DNA of 64,000 bases from Candidatus Desulfofervidus auxilii (GTDB lineage: Bacteria > Desulfobacterota > Desulfofervidia > Desulfofervidales > Desulfofervidaceae), in contig JAJSZS010000010.1 in assembly GCA_030262725.1 (NCBI GenBank), forward strand, positions 1 through 64,000. The letters run 5' to 3'. The notes beneath the pieces are model-generated. The model saw only the letters and a program-made list of their open reading frames with translations, did no database searches and had not been told where the DNA came from. Position 1 is the stretch's first letter. The number at the start of each line of letters is the position of its first letter. The position numbers and the translations under genes are program-made. This document shows positions 34,828 through 42,591 of the stretch, in pieces.

Positions 34828-36080
34828 GTTGGCGCAAACTTGCTCTTTATGCTTTTTTCCTCCTCATGATGATTATTTTTTATCAATATCAAAAAGCAAG
34901 ATTAGCCAAGATTAAAGAAAGGCAAGAGAAAGAAAAACAGATATGCAAATTAAAAACAGAAGATGTTTTTTCAATTAAATTAAAAAATAAATATGGTAAT
35001 TTTGAAATTAAAAAAGAAAATGAAAGATGGCGACTAAAACAGCCAGTAGATGATTGGGCAGATAAATTTACTATACAGGGGATTTTAGATACTATAACAA
35101 AAGCAAAAGCAGAACGTACCATAACACCAGTGCCAGACAAGCTTCTTCCATATGGTTTAGATAAACCTCGTATAGAAATAAATTTGATGGCAAAAAAAGC
35201 CAGTTTTAATCTTTTCCTTGGTAGTGATACACCAGATGCTACTAAGGTTTATGCTTTGACATCTAAAAAAAAGGCTATTTATCTTTTACCAAGCTCTTTA
35301 GTATTTTCTTTGAATAAAGATTTAGATGATTTAAGGGACAAACGTATTTTAGATTTTGATCCTATAAAAGTAATTAAAGTTAATATTAAAACTAGTGAAA
35401 AAAATATTCTTTTAGAAAAGGAAAACAATCAATGGTATTTAAAAATGCCATTTAAAGCAAAGGCTGATAAGGATGAAGTAGAAGATGTGCTTTATCGCTT
35501 ACAAACAGAAAGAGCAAAAGGATTTGAGGAAAAAATAAAAATTAAGTCAGAATTGGAAATTGAAATTTCAGAAAAAGAAAAGAATCATTGGTTAAAACTT
35601 TTTAAAGAAAAAGATAAAATTTTAGCTAAAAGCAGTTATAGACCTGTAGTTATGATTTTAAGAAAAGAATTATGGGATGAGCTTACAAAAACACCAGAGA
35701 CTTTCAAAGATAGACATTTCATTAAATTTGATCAGGAAAAAGTTAAAAAAGTAGAAATTGTTTATGCAGGGAAAAAATTAAAGGCAATAAAAAAAGAAAA
35801 TAAATGGGCTATTGAGCCAAAAAAAATGGCAGAAGATTATGAAATTGATTTTTTGATTAGTGATTTATTGAATTTAAAATATCTTCCAAAAAAAATTGAA
35901 AAGCCAAAAGAATTTCCCTTATCAAAAGCTGAAGTTAAACTTTGGGATAATAAAAAAATAATACTTTCACTTAAATGTTTTGAAGATAAGGCATGTATTT
36001 GGGTGGAATATAAAGATAAATTTTATGCTGTTGATAAAAAATTTCTTGAAAGCTTTCCTCATAAAATGAGAGAGGGATAA
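34824..36080 (+). CDS. DUF4340 protein, Gld-like transporter partner
   Basis: A 418-residue protein: one N-terminal transmembrane helix (about 5-22), then a lysine-rich periplasmic portion with repeated beta-rich DUF4340 units (KNKYGNFEIKKENERWRL, and similar RLKQPV and WYLKMPF segments). It is the usual fourth member of GldA-F-G-like operons. The function is unknown. Overlap with the GldG-like gene is four bases. Confidence 0.78.
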   Translation: MSWRKLALYAFFLLMMIIFYQYQKARLAKIKERQEKEKQICKLKTEDVFSIKLKNKYGNFEIKKENERWRLKQPVDDWADKFTIQGILDTITKAKAERTITPVPDKLLPYGLDKPRIEINLMAKKASFNLFLGSDTPDATKVYALTSKKKAIYLLPSSLVFSLNKDLDDLRDKRILDFDPIKVIKVNIKTSEKNILLEKENNQWYLKMPFKAKADKDEVEDVLYRLQTERAKGFEEKIKIKSELEIEISEKEKNHWLKLFKEKDKILAKSSYRPVVMILRKELWDELTKTPETFKDRHFIKFDQEKVKKVEIVYAGKKLKAIKKENKWAIEPKKMAEDYEIDFLISDLLNLKYLPKKIEKPKEFPLSKAEVKLWDNKKIILSLKCFEDKACIWVEYKDKFYAVDKKFLESFPHKMREG

Positions 36081-36109
36081 TTGCTTTCATAAAAAAATAG
36101 AGCTAAAAT
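36081..36109 (+). promoter_or_regulatory. candidate promoter of the rpoZ operon
   Basis: TTGCTT at 36081-36086 and TAAAAT at 36104-36109 are separated by 17 bases. A start site near 36116 leaves a 26-base leader with AAGGAGGTG before the rpoZ ATG at 36142. It is the only credible promoter in the 61-base gap after the DUF4340 gene. Confidence 0.5.
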
Positions 36110-36141
36110 AAAATTTTCTAATTAAATAAGGAGGTGGTGTT

Positions 36142-36336
36142 ATGGCACGAGTTACAATAGAAGATTGCTTAAAACAAGTGGACAATCGCTTTGCCCTTGT
36201 TCACATGGCTGTAAAAAGGGTATTACAATTGAGGGAAGGGGCAAAGCCACTTATAGAATGTAATAATAAAGAGATTGTTGTTGCACTTAGAGAGATTGCT
36301 GCAGGCAAGGTGATTAAAAAAGAAAAAAATGAGTAA
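36142..36336 (+). CDS. rpoZ: RNA polymerase omega subunit
   Basis: A 64-residue omega. [20 protein letters not shown] and VKRVLQL are the family's N-terminal region that wraps the beta' C-terminus; the tail [14 protein letters not shown] is also typical. Omega aids polymerase assembly and, in proteobacteria, contributes to a ppGpp site. Length is at the short end. It heads a five-gene set and overlaps the next gene by eight bases. Confidence 0.92.
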   Translation: MARVTIEDCLKQVDNRFALVHMAVKRVLQLREGAKPLIECNNKEIVVALREIAAGKVIKKEKNE

Positions 36337-36778
36337 AAAAATATTTTCTTGTTTAAAAAAAAGAGATTATTTAAATGCTAAAGTATTTGATCGAGAAGAA
36401 TGTGTTAGATATGGAGAATGGTTTAAATCACAAGGTTTTTTAAGTGATGCTATAGATTTTTTTGCTAAAGCAGAAGCTAAGGAAAAATTAAAAGAGCTTA
36501 TTCCTCAAATTATTTCAGAAGGTGATGTATTTTTGTTTAAAAAGATTTATCAAGCTTTAAAAGAAAAACCTCAAAAGGAAGTTTGGGAAAAAATTGGAGA
36601 AAATGCTTTAAAACTTGGGAAAATGAATTTTGCTTTAAAGGCATTTCAGGAGATAGATAATAAAGAGAAGATAAAAGAAATAGAAGAGACTGTGCAAGCA
36701 CAGGGGCTTTATATTGCTTCTCAGCTAAGTTTGCCCTTTCTTAAACCAGAGAATAAGAAGTTAAAAAAGAAAAAATGA
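36329..36778 (+). CDS. uncharacterised helical (TPR-like) protein
   Basis: I do not recognise this 149-residue family. It is rich in Lys and Glu and reads as paired helices ([39 protein letters not shown]) resembling two tetratricopeptide-like repeats. A lysine-rich tail ends it. It overlaps rpoZ by eight bases and dnaJ by four, so it is translated with both. A role with the chaperone or polymerase is possible but unsupported. Confidence 0.6.
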   Translation: MSKKIFSCLKKRDYLNAKVFDREECVRYGEWFKSQGFLSDAIDFFAKAEAKEKLKELIPQIISEGDVFLFKKIYQALKEKPQKEVWEKIGENALKLGKMNFALKAFQEIDNKEKIKEIEETVQAQGLYIASQLSLPFLKPENKKLKKKK

Positions 36779-37899
36779 AAAAGGACTATTACGAAATTCT
36801 TGGTGTACCTAGGAACGCAACAGAAGAGGAGATTAAGCGGGCATATAGAAGATTAGCCTTTAAATATCATCCAGATAGAAATCCCGGAGATAAAGAAGCT
36901 GAAGAAAAATTTAAAGAAATATCAGAAGCTTATGATGTATTACGTGATCCAGAAAAAAGGGCTATTTATGACCGTTATGGACATGCTGGTTTAGACAGTC
37001 ATGGAGTAGGTCCCACCTTTAGAGATTTTGATGATATTTTTAGCACATTTAGTGAAATATTTGATGAATTTTTTGGTTTTAGACCAAGCAGACATAAGGT
37101 ACCAGAAACAGGAGCAGATATTCGTTATGATTTAGAAATCACTTTAGAAGAAGCAGTATTTGGTGTAGAAAAGGAAATCAGTATACCAAAAAAGACTGTT
37201 TGTCCCTTTTGTGATGGTTCAGGGATTCAACCTGGTTATCAGCCTCAGGTCTGTGATTTATGTCATGGACGTGGGCAAGTTTATCAGACTCATGGTTTTT
37301 TAAAAATAGGCACTACATGCCCCCGTTGTGGTGGAGAAGGTTATTTGATTCTTAATCCATGTAAAAATTGTGGTGGAACAGGTTGGGTAAAAGGGAGAAA
37401 AAATATTAAATTAAGAATCCCTCCAGGTGTAGATTCTGGAACAAGATTACGTGTAGAAGGTGAAGGAGAGCCAGGTCTTCATGGTGGTCCACCTGGTGAT
37501 TTATATGTAGTTATCCATGTTAAATCGCATCCTTTTTTTACAAGAAAAGGCGATGATATTCTCTGTGAAGTACCTATTTCTTTTGTGCAAGCTGCATTAG
37601 GAGATGAGATAGAAGTACCTACCTTAAAGGGAACTCAAAAATTAAAAATTCCTCCAGGCACACAACCTGGTCATATTTTTCGTTTAAAACATATGGGTGT
37701 ACCTCATTTGGGTAGAAGAGGAGAAGGGGATCAGCTTATACGTATTGTTGTAAAGGTACCTACTGATCTCACACAACGTCAGATAGAGATTTTAAAAGAA
37801 TTTGAAGCTATAGAACAGGAGAAAAAGTCTTCTCCTTATAAGAATTTCTGGAACAAGATGAAAGAGTATCTTAAAACAAAATTTCATAAAAAAGAATGA
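36775..37899 (+). CDS. dnaJ: chaperone DnaJ
   Basis: A 374-residue type I J-protein. The J domain has YHPDRN with the HPD motif (about residue 33), followed by a short Phe-rich linker and four zinc repeats: [24 protein letters not shown] and CKNCGGTG. The C-terminal substrate domains are complete. It stimulates DnaK. No dnaK or grpE lies beside it. Confidence 0.95.
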   Translation: MKKDYYEILGVPRNATEEEIKRAYRRLAFKYHPDRNPGDKEAEEKFKEISEAYDVLRDPEKRAIYDRYGHAGLDSHGVGPTFRDFDDIFSTFSEIFDEFFGFRPSRHKVPETGADIRYDLEITLEEAVFGVEKEISIPKKTVCPFCDGSGIQPGYQPQVCDLCHGRGQVYQTHGFLKIGTTCPRCGGEGYLILNPCKNCGGTGWVKGRKNIKLRIPPGVDSGTRLRVEGEGEPGLHGGPPGDLYVVIHVKSHPFFTRKGDDILCEVPISFVQAALGDEIEVPTLKGTQKLKIPPGTQPGHIFRLKHMGVPHLGRRGEGDQLIRIVVKVPTDLTQRQIEILKEFEAIEQEKKSSPYKNFWNKMKEYLKTKFHKKE

Positions 37900-38381
37900 A
37901 ACTCACTCATCTTTCTTCAAAAGGTGAAGTGCATATGGTAGATGTTGGTAAAAAAGAAGAAACAGCTCGTTTTGCTATTGCTCGTGGGCGGATTATTATG
38001 CGTCCAGAGACTCTTAAACTCATTATGGCTGGAGAGATGAAAAAGGGAGATGTTTTTAATACAGCTAAGATTGCTGGCATTTTAGCAGCAAAAAAAACAG
38101 CTGAAATAATACCTCTTTGTCATCCCTTAAATATTACCCATATAGATATCCAATTTATACCTTTGCCAGATGAAAATGCCATTGAAATAGAAAGTAAAAT
38201 AAGTATTGTTGGTCGTACTGGAGTAGAAATGGAGGCATTAACTGCTGTAGCTATAGCTGCCCTTACTATTTATGATATGAGCAAGGCAGTAGATAAAGAG
38301 ATGCGCATTACAGATATTCGATTGATACAAAAAAGTGGTGGTCGCAGTGGTAATTATATTTGTTCTGAGCAAACAAAATGA
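37896..38381 (+). CDS. moaC: cyclic pyranopterin monophosphate synthase MoaC
   Basis: A 161-residue Moa[18 protein letters not shown] and [10 protein letters not shown] are the active-site regions, with KSGGRSGNY at the end. With MoaA it converts GTP to cPMP in molybdenum-cofactor synthesis. It overlaps dnaJ and hisD by four bases each. No other moa gene is in the window. Confidence 0.94.
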   Translation: MKLTHLSSKGEVHMVDVGKKEETARFAIARGRIIMRPETLKLIMAGEMKKGDVFNTAKIAGILAAKKTAEIIPLCHPLNITHIDIQFIPLPDENAIEIESKISIVGRTGVEMEALTAVAIAALTIYDMSKAVDKEMRITDIRLIQKSGGRSGNYICSEQTK

Positions 38382-39673
38382 AAGTTTATAAAATTTTTAA
38401 TAAAGATGACCTAAATGATTTTAAAAAAGAATGGCAAAAAAGAGTTCTTATTCCACCTGAAATTTTGCAGAAAGTGCTTAAGATAATTGATGATGTACGC
38501 AAAAAAGGAGATGAAGCAGTAATAGAATATACAAAAAGATTTGATAAGATAGATTTGTGTGAAATTGGTATAGAAATTGATTTTTTAGAGATAGAAAGGG
38601 CTTTTGAAGAAAATAAAGAGATTATTCCTTTATTAAAAGAAGCAGCTAATCGTATAAAAAATTTTCACAGTCAATATCTGCCTAAAAGTTGGTTTATTAG
38701 TGATGAATATGGGAATTTATTGGGACAAAAAGTCAGTGTAATAGAAAGGTTAGGAGTATATTGCCCAGGAGGTAAGGCTGTTTATCCTTCAACTGTACTT
38801 ATGAATGTTATACCTGCAAAAGTAGCTCAAGTAAAAGAGATTTTTATGTGTGTACCTACACCAAATGGTAAAATTTCATCTATTGTATTAGCTGCTGCTA
38901 AAATAGCAGGAGTAAATAAAATATTTCGGATTGGTGGAGCACAGGCTATTGCTGCTTTAGCGTATGGTACAGAAACAATACCAAAAGTAGATTTTATTTG
39001 CGGCCCAGGAAATATTTATGTGGCAGCAGCTAAAAAGTTAGTATTTGGCGATGTTGGTATTGATATGGTGGCTGGACCAAGTGAAATTGCTGTTATTGCT
39101 GATGGAAAAGTTCCCCCTAATTGGACAGCAGCAGATTTAATCTCTCAAGCAGAACATGATGAAATGGCTAGCGCTATCTTAATTACTAATTCAGAAGAAT
39201 ATGCTCAAGCTGTATTAAAAGAAATAGAAAGACGTTTAAATGAAATTCCTCGAAAATCTATTGCTAAAGAAGCAATTAAAAATCAAGGTTATATATTTGT
39301 AGTGCCTGATTTAGAAATAGCTGCAGAAGTAGCAAATACTATTGCCCCTGAGCATCTTGAACTTTTGATAGAAAATCCCTTTTCCCTTTTAACAAAAATA
39401 AAACATGCTGGTGCTATTTTTTTAGGTGAATATGCTGTAGAGGCTATTGGTGATTATATGGCTGGCCCAAATCATACCTTACCTACAGGAGGAACAGCTC
39501 GATTTTCTTCAGTGCTTTCTACTGAGCATTTTTTAAAACGCTCTAGTATTCTTTTTATTTCTAAAGAAGGGACAAAAGCCCTTGGGCCAAAAGTTATAGC
39601 TTTAGCTCATTTAGAAGGGCTTATGGCTCATGCTTTGAGTGTGGAGGAGAGGTTAAAGGAAAATAGAGAGTAA
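38378..39673 (+). CDS. hisD: histidinol dehydrogenase
   Basis: A 431-residue HisD, last enzyme of histidine synthesis (histidinol to histidine, NAD-dependent). GPGNIYVAAAKKLVFG, SQAEHDEMASAIL with the catalytic Glu-His, and GDYMAGPNHTLPTGGTARF (zinc and substrate site) are intact. Its 3' end overlaps the convergent kinase gene by 53 bases. No other his gene is nearby. Confidence 0.95.
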   Translation: MKVYKIFNKDDLNDFKKEWQKRVLIPPEILQKVLKIIDDVRKKGDEAVIEYTKRFDKIDLCEIGIEIDFLEIERAFEENKEIIPLLKEAANRIKNFHSQYLPKSWFISDEYGNLLGQKVSVIERLGVYCPGGKAVYPSTVLMNVIPAKVAQVKEIFMCVPTPNGKISSIVLAAAKIAGVNKIFRIGGAQAIAALAYGTETIPKVDFICGPGNIYVAAAKKLVFGDVGIDMVAGPSEIAVIADGKVPPNWTAADLISQAEHDEMASAILITNSEEYAQAVLKEIERRLNEIPRKSIAKEAIKNQGYIFVVPDLEIAAEVANTIAPEHLELLIENPFSLLTKIKHAGAIFLGEYAVEAIGDYMAGPNHTLPTGGTARFSSVLSTEHFLKRSSILFISKEGTKALGPKVIALAHLEGLMAHALSVEERLKENRE

Positions 39674-41198
39674 AAGTAGTTCCTTTATTTAATTCACTCT
39701 TTACTTCAATTTTTCCTTCATGTTCACTTACAATCTTATGGACAATGGCTAAACCAAGACCACTACCATGGGCTTTAGTAGTAAAAAAAGGTTCAAAAAT
39801 GCGATCCTTCATATCCGCAGGGATGCCTTTACCTGTGTCTTCAACATCTACTTTTACCATATTAAAGGAACTATTTTCCATACTAATAATAAGTTTTCCT
39901 CCTTCAGGCATTGCTTCATAGGCATTTACAAAAAGATTCCAGAAAATACGTCTTATTTCTTCCTTATTTCCTAAAATATAAATCTCTGGTAAGAGTTTTG
40001 TTTCAATAAAAATCTTTTTGTTTTCTAGACCACCTTTAAATAAAGCAACTGTTTCTTCAATCAATTTAGCTAAATTTACTTTTTCTTTTTGCCAAACAGG
40101 ACGAGCGAAGGTGAGATAATCTGAAATAAGACTATTAAGTCTTTTTATCTCTTGAAGAGAGAGTTCAATTAATGTTTTGCTTTGAAAAGAGATATTATCT
40201 TCTTTGCGTAACATTTGTAAACATCCACTAATAGAAGTAAGTGGAGTTCGAATTTCATGTGCCATATGAGAAGTTAATTTATTTAAAAGACTTAATTTCT
40301 CCGCTTGCTTAATATGGGTTAAATCTTGAAAAATAACTACTTTACCTACATATTCTCCTGTCTCATTTCTTAAAGAAGAAACGCTTATTCCCAAATAAAC
40401 TACCTTACCATCTGGTTTGACAAAGGAAAATTCCATCCTTTGTCCTGGAATAAGTTTTTGATATGGAAAAACTTTTTTTAATGGCTGATGTAATAAAAAT
40501 TGACTTTGATAACCAGTGAGGAATTCTGCAGTTTTGTTCATATAAAGAATGCGATCTTTTTCATTAACTGTAATGACACCACTAGGGATACTTTCAAGGA
40601 CATGTTTATGTAATAGCTCTAAAAAATGGATTTTTTTTCGTGATTTCTCAAGTTGTTCCAATAATAAACTTATAAGGAAGGCAATGGTAAAAAAAGCACT
40701 AAAATTGATTAAAAGCGTAAAAAATACATCCTCTCCTGCCTTTTCACCTAAAGGGGTAATAATGCCAAAATATTGTAAATCTATAAGACCACCATATAAA
40801 ATACAGCTTAAAGCAGCCATTAAGAAGGCACCACGTTTTTGAAATATCTGAGCAGCTAGGATGATGACAAAGATATATAAAATGGAAAAAAAGCTATTTG
40901 CTCCACCTGTGATATAAATAAGGGCTGTAATTAAAAATGGGTCAAGAGAAAGCAAAAAAGAAGACAATATACGATATTCTTTTTTATACCAAAAGAGCCA
41001 AGATAAAAAGCTAGTGAAAAAAACAACACCAGTCCATTCTAAAAAATAAATAAAATAAGATGATGGATATGGCCATTTTCCTTTAAAATATAGGAAAATA
41101 GCAAGAAGAGAAATGATAAAAACAAATGTAATCCTGAAAAATAAATAGACTTTTAGACGTTGACTATTTGTTTCATTCCTTGGATGAGTCAAGACCAT
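39621..41198 (-). CDS. PilS/NtrB-like sensor histidine kinase
   Basis: A 525-residue kinase. About six hydrophobic segments (residues 20-190) form a membrane sensor, followed by a PAS domain (about 205-310). The HisKA site is SHMAHEIRTPLTSISG and the ATPase has N-box NLFVNAYEAMPEGG and G-box GTGKGIP, GSGLGLAI. Such topology matches PilS. It overlaps the regulator gene by 26 bases, so the two form one pair. The signal is unknown. Confidence 0.88.
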   Translation of the reverse strand: MVLTHPRNETNSQRLKVYLFFRITFVFIISLLAIFLYFKGKWPYPSSYFIYFLEWTGVVFFTSFLSWLFWYKKEYRILSSFLLSLDPFLITALIYITGGANSFFSILYIFVIILAAQIFQKRGAFLMAALSCILYGGLIDLQYFGIITPLGEKAGEDVFFTLLINFSAFFTIAFLISLLLEQLEKSRKKIHFLELLHKHVLESIPSGVITVNEKDRILYMNKTAEFLTGYQSQFLLHQPLKKVFPYQKLIPGQRMEFSFVKPDGKVVYLGISVSSLRNETGEYVGKVVIFQDLTHIKQAEKLSLLNKLTSHMAHEIRTPLTSISGCLQMLRKEDNISFQSKTLIELSLQEIKRLNSLISDYLTFARPVWQKEKVNLAKLIEETVALFKGGLENKKIFIETKLLPEIYILGNKEEIRRIFWNLFVNAYEAMPEGGKLIISMENSSFNMVKVDVEDTGKGIPADMKDRIFEPFFTTKAHGSGLGLAIVHKIVSEHEGKIEVKSELNKGTTFTLYFPLTSPPHSKHEP

Positions 41199-42531
41199 AT
41201 TTTTGCAATTTATAACGAAAACTTCTAAAACTTAAATTTAAAAGTTTTGCTGCTTCTGTTTTCACTCCTTTTGCTTTTTTTAATGCCTCAATTAATAATT
41301 GTTTTTCTATACTAGCTAATTTTTCCTCTAAATCTATACCTTCTAAAGGCAATTCTGCTTTTTCTTCACTCAGTGTTTTTTTCTTTTTAAAAGTGGAGAT
41401 AATCAAACTTTCAGGCAATATAATATTGCTTGTTTCAAGTGCTACACATCTTTCAATAATATTTTCAAGTTCTCTTACATTACCTGGAAAATCATACTCC
41501 ATAAGCAAAGAAAGGGCTGAAGCAGAAATATGACGTACTTCTTTACCTAATTCCTTTGAATACTTTTCAAGAAAATATTCAATTAAAATTGGTATATCTT
41601 CTTTTCTTTCCCTTAAAGGAGGTACCCTAATAGGGATAACATTAAGCCGATAATACAAATCTTCACGAAAACGGCCAGAAATTACTTCCTGTTCTAAATT
41701 TCTATTAGTAGCAGAGATAATGCGAACATCTACTTGTACTTCTTGATTACTACCCAAAGGTTTAAAACATTTTTCTTCTACCACTCTTAACAATTTTACT
41801 TGAAGTGTAGGGGATAGATCGCCAATTTCATCTAAAAATATTGTTCCCTGATCAGCACTTTGGAAAAGTCCAATTCTATCCATCATTGCCCCAGTAAATG
41901 CTCCTTTTCTGTAACCAAATAATTCACTTTCTAAAAGAGTTTCTGGAATACCAGCACAATTTACTGCTACAAATGGCTTATTTCTTCTTGGACTTAAATT
42001 ATGAATAGCCCTTGCAATTAATTCTTTTCCTGTTCCACTTTCTCCCATTATTAAAACATTTGCCTTAGTAGCAGCAATTCTAGGCAATTTTTCAAGGAGT
42101 CTAAGCATAACTGGACTACGAGCAACAATATTGCCATAATGAATAACCTTTTCTGCTGAAATAGATTTTTCTTTTTTTAAAGCACGTTCAATCAATTTTT
42201 TTAATTCATCTAAATCAATAGGTTTTATAACATAATCAAATGCCTCTTCCTTCATTGCTTCAACTGCTGTTTCAATTGAAGGATAGGCTGTAATCATAAT
42301 AATCTTTATTCTTGGATTTTTATTTCTAAAATGCTTTAATAACTCAATCCCATTTATATCGGGCATCTTAATATCAAGTAAAATTAAATCAAAAGGTTGT
42401 TTTTCAAACAATTTTAAAGCCTCTTTACCAGTGGCAACATAATAAGGCTCAAATCCTTCCTTTTTGAGGAAGGTTTCTAAAAGAAAACCAATATTTTTTT
42501 CATCATCTACAATAAGGATTTTGTGTGCCAT
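41173..42531 (-). CDS. NtrC-family sigma-54 response regulator
   Basis: A 452-residue regulator. The receiver has VDDEKNIG and phosphoacceptor LLDIKMPD. The AAA+ part has GESGTGKE, the sigma-54-contacting GAFTGA loop and DEIGDL. A Fis-type helix-turn-helix ends it (EAAKLLNLSFRSFRYKLQKY). It activates sigma-54 promoters when phosphorylated by the adjacent kinase. Pilus or nitrogen control are possible; the sequence does not decide. Confidence 0.9.
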   Translation of the reverse strand: MAHKILIVDDEKNIGFLLETFLKKEGFEPYYVATGKEALKLFEKQPFDLILLDIKMPDINGIELLKHFRNKNPRIKIIMITAYPSIETAVEAMKEEAFDYVIKPIDLDELKKLIERALKKEKSISAEKVIHYGNIVARSPVMLRLLEKLPRIAATKANVLIMGESGTGKELIARAIHNLSPRRNKPFVAVNCAGIPETLLESELFGYRKGAFTGAMMDRIGLFQSADQGTIFLDEIGDLSPTLQVKLLRVVEEKCFKPLGSNQEVQVDVRIISATNRNLEQEVISGRFREDLYYRLNVIPIRVPPLRERKEDIPILIEYFLEKYSKELGKEVRHISASALSLLMEYDFPGNVRELENIIERCVALETSNIILPESLIISTFKKKKTLSEEKAELPLEGIDLEEKLASIEKQLLIEALKKAKGVKTEAAKLLNLSFRSFRYKLQKYGLDSSKE

Positions 42532-42538
42532 TGATTTT

Positions 42539-42567
42539 TAAATACCTTAAAAGCTCGTCTCTGTCTA
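42539..42567 (-). promoter_or_regulatory. candidate promoter of the NtrC-type regulator
   Basis: On the minus strand TAGACA (42567-42562) and TATTTA (42544-42539) are spaced by 17 bases. Seven bases remain to the ATG at 42531, and no ribosome binding site precedes it, so a leaderless transcript is predicted. Confidence 0.42.
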
Positions 42568-42579
42568 GCTTTTTTGTTA

Positions 42580-42585
42580 TATAAT
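42580..42585 (+). promoter_or_regulatory. candidate -10 of uvrA
   Basis: A perfect TATAAT lies six bases before the uvrA ATG at 42592. No convincing -35 stands 17 bases upstream (GTCTCT). Transcription would start at the ATG itself, and no Shine-Dalgarno is present. Confidence 0.45.
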
Positions 42586-42591
42586 AAAATT

